The position numbers were made by a program, and so were the translations under genes. This document shows, piece by piece, positions 58,332-64,000 of a stretch of DNA of 64,000 nt (its first letter is position 1; every line of letters starts with the position of its first letter). The notes under the pieces are model-generated. The model was not told where the DNA came from, did not search any database, and worked only from the letters and a program-made list of their open reading frames with translations. The DNA lies in the NCBI RefSeq assembly GCF_019550795.1, contig NZ_CP080545.1, positions 1,879,501 through 1,943,500 of the forward strand. The letters run 5' to 3'. The stretch comes from Paenibacillus sp. sptzw28. GTDB taxonomy: Bacteria; Bacillota; Bacilli; Paenibacillales; Paenibacillaceae.

Positions 58332-59209
58332 AATATGTATATGATTACAAAACAAATGAGAGATACAGGGATAGTTTTAATCGACTTGCGCTGCAGATTT
58401 TTGGTATACAATTTGACGAGTGGTACAGAAAAGGATTGTGGGACGAGCGTTACATTTGCCATTCTTTCCTGTATGAAGATGAGATAGTGGCCAACGTTTC
58501 GATAAGTAAAATGGGGCTGGTCGTTAACGGCTTGAAGAAGAGTGCGATCCAAATCGGAACCGTGATGACCCATCCGGAATGCAGGGGAAGAGGGCTTTCG
58601 GCAAGCTTGATGAACCGCGTGCTGGAGCATTACGAACAGGATTGCGATTTTTTCTTTTTATTCGCGAATAAGAGCGTGCTTGATTTGTATCCGAAATTTG
58701 GCTTTAACACAGCCGCCGAATCGCAGTTCTCGCTGGATATCAAGGACATGCCGAGGGGAATGGGAAGTAACTCCCTACTACGAAAACTGAGTATTGAGGA
58801 AGAGGAAGATTTGAGTCTTATCGAAAGAAAGCTGCGAACGCGGAGGACTGTTTCCAGACGGTTTGGAGTTGAAAACGACCGGGGTATTTTTATGTTCCAT
58901 GCACTGAACATGTTCCGGGACTGCCTGTATTACTCAGAGAGCAGCCAAGCAATCATTGTCTGTAAGCACGAGGGAAAAACACTGCATTTATATGATGTAA
59001 TAAGCAGCGAAAATGTCGATTTTACAGGTTTGCTGATTGAAATAGGGGGTAACGATACGACAAATGTTCAATTTTATTTTACCCCGGATATATTCACCTG
59101 CGACGCAAAAGCCGAACCCCTTGATCAGAATGAAGATCAGCTGTTTGTTAAGTCGGCATCGATTGTTATCCCCTTAGAGTTTCGGTTCCCTCTTATTGCA
59201 CATGCATAA
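58328..59209 (+). CDS. GNAT-family N-acetyltransferase
   Basis: A 293-residue protein with an Eis-like GNAT domain in the first half: 'IGTVMTHPECRGRGLSASLM' is the acetyl-CoA-binding motif A (R/Q-x-x-G-x-G/A), and 'FFFLFANKSVLDLYPKFGF' is motif B. The second half resembles the sterol-carrier or second GNAT-like part of Eis-type enzymes. It is the third gene of a unit with the two-component system (ATGA overlap), so it is probably co-expressed with it. Substrate unknown; aminoglycosides, peptides or sugars are all possible for this family. Confidence 0.85.
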   Translation: MKYVYDYKTNERYRDSFNRLALQIFGIQFDEWYRKGLWDERYICHSFLYEDEIVANVSISKMGLVVNGLKKSAIQIGTVMTHPECRGRGLSASLMNRVLEHYEQDCDFFFLFANKSVLDLYPKFGFNTAAESQFSLDIKDMPRGMGSNSLLRKLSIEEEEDLSLIERKLRTRRTVSRRFGVENDRGIFMFHALNMFRDCLYYSESSQAIIVCKHEGKTLHLYDVISSENVDFTGLLIEIGGNDTTNVQFYFTPDIFTCDAKAEPLDQNEDQLFVKSASIVIPLEFRFPLIAHA

Positions 59210-59222
59210 GTTGACAAAAATG

Positions 59223-59258
59223 CAGCGCCGGAAAACATTAGTTCGTTTTCCGGCGCTG
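59223..59258. terminator. Bidirectional terminator
   Basis: CAGCGCCGGAAAAC (59223-59236) pairs perfectly with GTTTTCCGGCGCTG (59245-59258). Shared by the convergent acetyltransferase and aminotransferase genes. Confidence 0.75.
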
Positions 59259-59271
59259 AAGGCGGCTTGCA

Positions 59272-60585
59272 TTATTGGCTTGTCACTGTAACATCCTGCA
59301 CCGCTTTATGAATCGTGTCGAACAGCTCTTCAAGGTTCGGCTCCTCGATGCACGAGAAGGCAACGCGCAGATCGGTCTCGCCAAGTGCGATCGTCCCGAC
59401 TTCGTATTCCTCCAGCAGCTGCTTGCGCACCGTTTCGGCGCTGACGTTGTTCAGCTTCAGGCACATGAAATACCCGGAATTGAACGGGTAGTACGACCAT
59501 ATGTCGCCATAACGGCCGCTGTCCAGCAGCGACTTCACGCGATTGGCGCGGCCTTTCATAATTGCGGATTTCTCCGCCTTCTGAGCTTCGAATTCCGGAG
59601 ATTGCAGCGCGCGCAGCACGAATGTCTGCGACGGATGCGGACCGCTCGAAATTGTTGCACGGATTATGCCGAGCGTTTTCTGCTCGAGAGCCGTAAGCAT
59701 CGCTTCGGATTTTCCGGCATACGTAATGAAGCCGACACGGAACCCCCATACATATTCTTCCTTGGTCGCACCGTCAACCTTGACCGCGAGCACGCGGGGG
59801 TGCAGGTCGGCAAGCTTGCCGAACAGCGATTCATGCATGGAATCCTCGAAGAAGAGGCCGAAGTATGCGTCATCAGTGACAACTACGACGTTAACGCCGG
59901 CTTCAGCGGCATCGCGGATCGCGGCCACGATCTCCGCGCCTTCCTGTATGCCTGGCGTGTAGCCGGTCGGATTGTTCGGGAAATTAAGCACAACGATCGC
60001 TTTGCCTTTGTTCTTCTGGGCAAGAAGAGCCTCGCGCAGTCCTGCACTGTTGAAACGCTGGCTCTCGTTATAAAGCGGATATTCGACCATCACCGCACCG
60101 CGGCGTACGCCGAAAGTCAGCTCATAGTTCTCCCAGTTCTTGTTGGGGATAACTACCGCGTCACCCTCATCCGCGAAGAGATCGGCCACGATGCTCAGGC
60201 CATGTGTCAGTGCGTTCGTAACGACAGGATTGCCGAACGGCTTGCCTTCAAGCGAAGGATTCTCCTTCAGCATCTTGCTTCTCCAGGCAGTTCGGAGCTC
60301 CGGCTTGCCGGCCGGTGGCGCATATTCATAAATGTCCTTCGGATTGTACGAGGACAACGTCTCTTGAATGACTTTCAAATGCATCGGTTGACCGCCTTCG
60401 ATGGCGATGCCGATCGTGGCATTGAATTTCTTCGCCTTCGCTTTTGCTTCGGCCGATTGGCTTATAATGCCTTCCTTCGGAAAATAAATCGCTTTACCGA
60501 GTGATGACAGCATGGCATAGACATTTGCATTTTCCCGCTCAATCGTCTCGTTCAACTGCTGGGCAAGTGGGTTCATGGACCTCAT
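59272..60585 (-). CDS. Class I aminotransferase
   Basis: A 437-residue PLP enzyme. 'AIEGGQPMHLKVIQETLSSY', 'YAPPAGKPELRTAWRSKML', 'VVLNFPNNPTGYTPG' and 'VTDDAYFGLFFED' are fold-type I aminotransferase blocks. The PLP lysine is in 'KVDGATKEEYVWGFRVGF', and 'LRVAFSCI' holds the carboxylate-binding Arg. It is of the longer, MalY/aspartate-tyrosine-like type with substrate not assignable. ATG 60585 or ATG 60576 may be the start; GGAAGG is better placed for the first. A 15-bp perfect palindrome overlaps its likely promoter. Confidence 0.9.
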   Translation of the reverse strand: MRSMNPLAQQLNETIERENANVYAMLSSLGKAIYFPKEGIISQSAEAKAKAKKFNATIGIAIEGGQPMHLKVIQETLSSYNPKDIYEYAPPAGKPELRTAWRSKMLKENPSLEGKPFGNPVVTNALTHGLSIVADLFADEGDAVVIPNKNWENYELTFGVRRGAVMVEYPLYNESQRFNSAGLREALLAQKNKGKAIVVLNFPNNPTGYTPGIQEGAEIVAAIRDAAEAGVNVVVVTDDAYFGLFFEDSMHESLFGKLADLHPRVLAVKVDGATKEEYVWGFRVGFITYAGKSEAMLTALEQKTLGIIRATISSGPHPSQTFVLRALQSPEFEAQKAEKSAIMKGRANRVKSLLDSGRYGDIWSYYPFNSGYFMCLKLNNVSAETVRKQLLEEYEVGTIALGETDLRVAFSCIEEPNLEELFDTIHKAVQDVTVTSQ

Positions 60586-60640
60586 TCATCCTTCCAAATA
60601 TTTCATTCGTCTGATTTGGGCTCTAAAGGAAACCGTTTAG

Positions 60641-60655
60641 GTGATATTATATCAC
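60641..60655 (-). promoter_or_regulatory. Perfect 15-bp palindrome overlapping a -10 element
   Basis: GTGATATTATATCAC is a perfect 7-1-7 palindrome. On the - strand it contains TATAAT, so a protein bound here would block transcription of the aminotransferase gene. No good -35 is visible. Confidence 0.5.
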
Positions 60656-60791
60656 TTTTTAGGATACGAAGGCCATTAAAGAAGCAATTTTATCAACATT
60701 ATTTCACATGTCGGGCCGTTTAAAACCCGATTGCTGCCATAGACTTTCGAGTATGCTTCTGGGATGAGCAGGTATATGCGCTTGCACTCGC

Positions 60792-60821
60792 TTGCGTACC
60801 GATTTTCCGCTGGTGTATGAT
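60792..60821 (+). promoter_or_regulatory. Sigma-A promoter of the AraC gene
   Basis: TTGCGT (60792-60797), 18-base spacer, TATGAT (60816-60821), about 65 bases before the ATG at 60889. Confidence 0.5.
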
Positions 60822-60888
60822 GACAACGATAGAGGCTGCTAGCGACGGCTGCCTCGCCATAGTTTTGTTACGTTGAGGAGGAAGTTTC

Positions 60889-61674
60889 ATGCTGGATTGC
60901 GCGCCGTCTTCGTTCGTACTGTTGACGGCTTTTGCGAAGATCGTCTGCGAGCCCGGGTGGAAATGGCAGAAGCGCGAGAAACCGATGGCCAACTATGACT
61001 TGTTCTACGTCTGGAGCGGCGAAGGTGAGGTCGAGCTCAACGGCAAGCCCTTTCCGGTGGGCAAAGGAAGCTGCTTCCTCTTCAGGCCGGGGGATTTCAC
61101 AAGCGCCACGCACAATCCGCAGAAGCCGCTTGTTCTCACCTATATCCATTTCGACGTCAGCGAGACGGTGGAGCTTGTTCCGGACTCATACAGGCGGCTT
61201 CACGAGACTGTCGATTTCGAGCACCTGCTCTCCCGCTATGTGAGGCTGTTCCTCGTGAAGACCTATGCGGCAGAGGTTGAAGCGCAGCTCATACTCAAAC
61301 AGCTGATCATTCACCTGCTGCGGGAGGACCGGGAGGGTCCGGTAGAGCGCAAGGCGAGCAATCAGCTGACCGAAGCTATTCACGAAGTGGCCAATTTTAT
61401 CCGGCAAAATCCGGGGATTGCCCATCGTGTCGAGGATTTGGCGCAGCGTGCGCAGCTGTCTCCGCGGTATTTTTCGATTAAATTCAAGGAAATTATCGGA
61501 ACGTCGGTACAGACCTATATGATTCGCACACGGATCGAACGGGCGCAGCATTTGCTTATGCATGCGGGCATGAACGTGACTGAGGTGGCGGATGCGCTCG
61601 GTTACAGGGATATTTTCTTCTTCAGCAGACAGTTCAAGCAGTATACGGGAAAAAGCCCTTCGGAAATTCGGTGA
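60889..61674 (+). CDS. AraC-family transcriptional regulator
   Basis: A 261-residue regulator. The N-terminal cupin-like sensor has 'GEGEVELNGKPFPVGKGSCF' and 'LFRPGDFTSA'. The C-terminal AraC domain has 'VEDLAQRAQLSPRYFSIKFK' and 'VTEVADALGYRDIFFFSRQF' as its two helix-turn-helices. GAGGAGG precedes ATG 60889. Its target is not clear: it is divergent from the aminotransferase gene and convergent with the flavin-binding protein gene. Ends at a strong terminator. Confidence 0.9.
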   Translation: MLDCAPSSFVLLTAFAKIVCEPGWKWQKREKPMANYDLFYVWSGEGEVELNGKPFPVGKGSCFLFRPGDFTSATHNPQKPLVLTYIHFDVSETVELVPDSYRRLHETVDFEHLLSRYVRLFLVKTYAAEVEAQLILKQLIIHLLREDREGPVERKASNQLTEAIHEVANFIRQNPGIAHRVEDLAQRAQLSPRYFSIKFKEIIGTSVQTYMIRTRIERAQHLLMHAGMNVTEVADALGYRDIFFFSRQFKQYTGKSPSEIR

Positions 61675-61681
61675 TTTAATT

Positions 61682-61725
61682 AAAAAGCTTCGCCGTCGAC
61701 CTGGTCGATAGGCGAAGCTTTTTTC
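61682..61725. terminator. Bidirectional terminator
   Basis: AAAAAGCTTCGCC pairs with GGCGAAGCTTTTTT around a 16-base loop; T-runs on both strands. Shared by the convergent AraC and PNPOx-like genes. Confidence 0.85.
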
Positions 61726-61747
61726 GAGAGATTAGAAAATATTTTCG

Positions 61748-62377
61748 CTAATCGCCGATAGCATGCGGACAGTATCGGCGCATAAGCTCGATTGTCTCGG
61801 CATCCTGCGGAAGATTTCGCTCAGCGAGTCCGTCGGTAATTGCAGCTCTCGGCGCTTCCTTCAGGTTCTGTCCGAACTTGAATTTACCGCTCATCCGCTG
61901 TACGTCTATGCGGACGACAGCCACCCCTTTAAGCCGGGGGATGTAATCGGGATCGTCAGCGTCGATTGGCTTGTAGCCGCCTTCCGGCTGCAGCTTGCGC
62001 ATTAGCGCCTCCAGCGCGCGCGCCTTTTCGTGAGGATCGTCAACGATAACCGCATGGCCGTCCAGCCGTACGCATTTGAAGTATGCTGTTGCCGGGCAGG
62101 CCATCAGCGGATCGGAAAAGTAGGACGGTACTATTGCATATTCCTTGGCAACCGCGAACGTAACCGCCCCGCTTGCGGATAAATTGCTCATCTTCTCGCC
62201 GATCCGGCTTCCGTGGAAATAGATTGTTCCCTGGTGGTAGACATAGTTAAGGGGAGTGACGGATGGAAGCCCGTCCGCCCCGATGGTGCCAAGGAACCCA
62301 AAGCTCATTTCTTCAAGAAACGTCTCCAATTCCACCTTGTTCTCCTCATCATCGATTGCAAATTCTTTTCTGCGCAT
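61748..62377 (-). CDS. Pyridoxamine 5'-phosphate oxidase-like flavin-binding protein
   Basis: A 209-residue split-barrel protein of the PNPOx-like superfamily. 'FGFLGTIGADGLPSVTPLNY' and 'IYFHGSRIGEKMSNLSASGA' are the FMN-binding strands found in NimA/HugZ-like members, and 'ALMRKLQPEGGYKPID' is common in this subgroup. ATG 62377 is chosen because GGAGG lies at correct distance; an earlier in-frame ATG overlaps that site. It is divergent from a MocR-type regulator, which in other bacteria often controls such neighbours. True substrate unknown. Confidence 0.85.
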   Translation of the reverse strand: MRRKEFAIDDEENKVELETFLEEMSFGFLGTIGADGLPSVTPLNYVYHQGTIYFHGSRIGEKMSNLSASGAVTFAVAKEYAIVPSYFSDPLMACPATAYFKCVRLDGHAVIVDDPHEKARALEALMRKLQPEGGYKPIDADDPDYIPRLKGVAVVRIDVQRMSGKFKFGQNLKEAPRAAITDGLAERNLPQDAETIELMRRYCPHAIGD

Positions 62378-62445
62378 AGCAGCTTCCTCCATTCATTTAC
62401 TATTCCGGGCGCGCTTCGGTTGTAGCTATGAGCATACCGCCATTA

Positions 62446-62474
62446 TTGACATTAAAAAAGATCCAATTTAGAGT
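62446..62474 (+). promoter_or_regulatory. Sigma-A promoter of the MocR-type regulator
   Basis: Perfect TTGACA (62446-62451), 17-base spacer, TAGAGT (62469-62474). On the opposite strand TTTACT and TAATGT with a 17-base spacer overlap it, giving face-to-face promoters for the two divergent genes. Confidence 0.5.
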
Positions 62475-62564
62475 AAATTTATTAGACCAGTTTCTATGAT
62501 GCCTGCAGATCTGAGAAGAGTCTGACTTCAGGTATTTAACTTGAGTCGGCGGGAGGTGTTCTTT

Positions 62565-64000
62565 GTGGAGTCCCGGATTGCTTTCGACCGCTATTACAGG
62601 GAGCTTGGGAGAAAGTCGGAAGCGCTGTTTCAAGCCCTGCGCGAGGCGATTGTAGAGGGTGTGCTGACCGAAGGAATGCGATTGCCGTCGAGCCGCAAGC
62701 TTGCGGAGCTGTATAATCTGTCCCGGGGCTCGGTTAATCAGGCGTATGAGATGCTGATTGCCGAAGGCTTCGTCCGGACGGAAGCAGGCAGCGGCACGTT
62801 TGTGGCTTTTCGTGTTTCGGAGACGGCTGAGGCAAGGAGACGGGGAGAGATTAGCTCGGCGCCGATAGCGCTCTCCGGCTGGGCGCAACGCCTTGAAGCG
62901 GCCCGCAGGCCTGATGATAGCGGGGGACAAGAGGCAGCAGGGCAGATTGATTTCAATATCGGTCAGGTTGATCCGGGGCTGTTCCCGGTGGAGGGATGGA
63001 AGACGTCCCTTTACGCGGAAATTCGTGAAATGATGGACCACTGGCCCATTCCGGCTGCACCGCTCGAAGGATATATGCCGCTGCGCGAGGCAATCGCACA
63101 TGAGCTGCGGAGGTCTCGCGGGATCGACGCCGAACCGTCCCATCTGTTCATTACGAACGGCTCCATGCAGGCAATAGCGCTGCTTTCGCTGCTGCTCGTT
63201 TCTCCGGGCAGCGCAGTTGTGCTGGAGAATCCCGGTTATCCCGGCACAAAATCAGCTGTCCAGGCAGCCGGAGGCAGCATTATCGCAGCTCCTGTCGACG
63301 ACTGCGGCATCGTGCCGGCGGATTGGGCCGCACAACTGCTGTTCGTCACGCCTACGCGCCATTTTCCAAGCGGAGCGGTTCTGACGGCCGGTAGAAGGAA
63401 GGAACTGCTGGAGTGGGCTGGAACGCGCGGCGCTGTCATTGTGGAGGACGATTACGACAGCGAGCTTCGCTGGGGCGGACGACCGGCAGAACCGCTGAAG
63501 GCGCTCGACCGGGAGGGGAGAGTCGTCTACCTCGGGACATTTTCCAAAACGATGTATTCCGATTTGCGTATTGGTTATGCGGTGCTGCCGGAATCGCTTG
63601 TAGAGCCGTTCCGCCGAGCCAAAGCGCTGCTGGAGCCGTTACCTTCAGGTATGGCTGAGCAGCGAGCTTTGGCCAATTTTATGGCGAGCGGCGGTTATGC
63701 GCGACACTTGAGACGGATGCGGCGCGTGTGCGGACGGAGGCTCATCCGTTTCCAGGAACAAATGAACGGCAGGCTTGAACGATGGTTTCGTTGGGTGGAG
63801 ACCGATGCCGGGCTGCACCTGTATGCTCAGTGGCGCGGCGAAGCGGAAGACTATGCCCGGTTTCAGGCGGCATGCGGCAATGCAGGCGTGAGGTGGTCCG
63901 ATGGCGGAAGGTTCTGGATAGGGAAGAGGGAGTACTGCTCGGCGTTATTCGGCTTCTCCCATCTAACTGAAGAGATGATCGAGCTTGGAGCCTCCCGGAT
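62565..64000 (+). CDS. MocR-family (GntR-aminotransferase) regulator, 3' end outside window
   Basis: The frame is open from GTG 62565 to the window end (478 codons). The N-terminal GntR winged helix shows 'LREAIVEGVLTEGMRLPSSR' and 'LSRGSVNQAYEMLIAEGFV'. The rest is a fold-type I aminotransferase domain: 'FITNGSMQAIALLSLLLV', 'VIVEDDYDSELRW', and the PLP lysine in 'GTFSKTMYSDLRIGY'. GGGAGGTG precedes the GTG. Members such as PdxR and GabR use PLP as an effector. Divergence from a PNPOx-like gene fits a PdxR-like role but does not prove it. Confidence 0.92.
   Translation, partial: MESRIAFDRYYRELGRKSEALFQALREAIVEGVLTEGMRLPSSRKLAELYNLSRGSVNQAYEMLIAEGFVRTEAGSGTFVAFRVSETAEARRRGEISSAPIALSGWAQRLEAARRPDDSGGQEAAGQIDFNIGQVDPGLFPVEGWKTSLYAEIREMMDHWPIPAAPLEGYMPLREAIAHELRRSRGIDAEPSHLFITNGSMQAIALLSLLLVSPGSAVVLENPGYPGTKSAVQAAGGSIIAAPVDDCGIVPADWAAQLLFVTPTRHFPSGAVLTAGRRKELLEWAGTRGAVIVEDDYDSELRWGGRPAEPLKALDREGRVVYLGTFSKTMYSDLRIGYAVLPESLVEPFRRAKALLEPLPSGMAEQRALANFMASGGYARHLRRMRRVCGRRLIRFQEQMNGRLERWFRWVETDAGLHLYAQWRGEAEDYARFQAACGNAGVRWSDGGRFWIGKREYCSALFGFSHLTEEMIELGASR

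Larger units (their letters stand above)
60586..60888. other. Divergent intergenic region with operator-like palindrome
   Basis: Between the aminotransferase gene (-) and the AraC gene (+). It contains the palindrome at 60641-60655 and a + strand promoter at 60792-60821; I see no gene in the remainder. Confidence 0.5.

Noticed and set aside
59275..60504. A 409-codon open frame antisense to the minus-strand aminotransferase.
   Set aside because: Shadow of a gene with intact PLP motifs; no start signals.

Overview
The window looks like a chromosomal segment of a Paenibacillus-like, spore-forming Firmicute. The evidence is a set of sporulation and Bacillales marker genes (Spo0E-family phosphatase, a cytosolic PAS kinase with an Sda-like N-terminus, spo0M, ecsA/ecsB, a LipM-type octanoyltransferase, split gcvPA/gcvPB), GGAGG-type ribosome binding sites, sigma-A and sigma-W-like promoters, and LplB/YtcP-type sugar permeases without a local ATPase. 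I saw no rRNA, tRNA, prophage, insertion sequence or CRISPR array.

Layout. 1-5.4 kb: housekeeping genes on the + strand, namely an aminotransferase tail, a Spo0E-like protein, and a tightly coupled run of lipoprotein, cob(I)alamin adenosyltransferase, RluA-type pseudouridine synthase, YusI-like protein, aminotransferase and 5'-3' exonuclease. 5.4-13.9 kb: small mixed-strand units (FAH-family hydrolase, FAD oxidoreductase, two small conserved proteins, an HRDC protein, a zinc phospholipase C-like protein, CheX, an SDR, a DEAD-box helicase). 14.5-34.9 kb: a 20-kb carbohydrate locus. It holds GH35, a TIM-barrel isomerase, GH29, CutC, GH125, asparaginase and a second GH29 in one operon, then a membrane AraC-type regulator, then two permeases, a binding lipoprotein, GH3 and GH38. 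None of the glycosidases shows a signal peptide, so the logic is import followed by intracellular trimming. GH38, GH125 and GH29 together point to N-glycans. GH35, two GH29 enzymes and a GH3 would fit a plant-type complex glycan (galactose, two fucose linkages, xylose, mannose); that last step is inference.

35-42.7 kb: glycine cleavage. gcvT-gcvPA-gcvPB lie on the - strand behind a tandem glycine riboswitch, and gcvH-lipM on the + strand behind an unexplained promoter-plus-terminator leader. A 26-codon membrane peptide with its own transcription signals sits beside gcvPB. 42.8-46.2 kb: a lipoprotein gene that looks AT-rich by eye, and an AraC regulator divergent from a sugar isomerase/oxidoreductase pair. 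46.2-51.7 kb: spo0M behind a sigma-W-like promoter, a truncated GxGYxYP gene, a HAD hydrolase, CoaD with a metallo-beta-lactamase-fold protein, and an envelope pair (phosphodiester glycosidase plus an anchored coiled coil). 52.2-64 kb: the Sda-PAS-kinase, ecsAB, a secreted coiled-coil protein, a two-component system with an acetyltransferase, an aminotransferase, an AraC regulator, and a flavin-binding protein divergent from a MocR-type regulator that runs off the end.

The items I rate most worth a second look are the kinase carrying an Sda-like antikinase domain on its own N-terminus, and the apparent plant-N-glycan locus with an embedded asparaginase and CutC.
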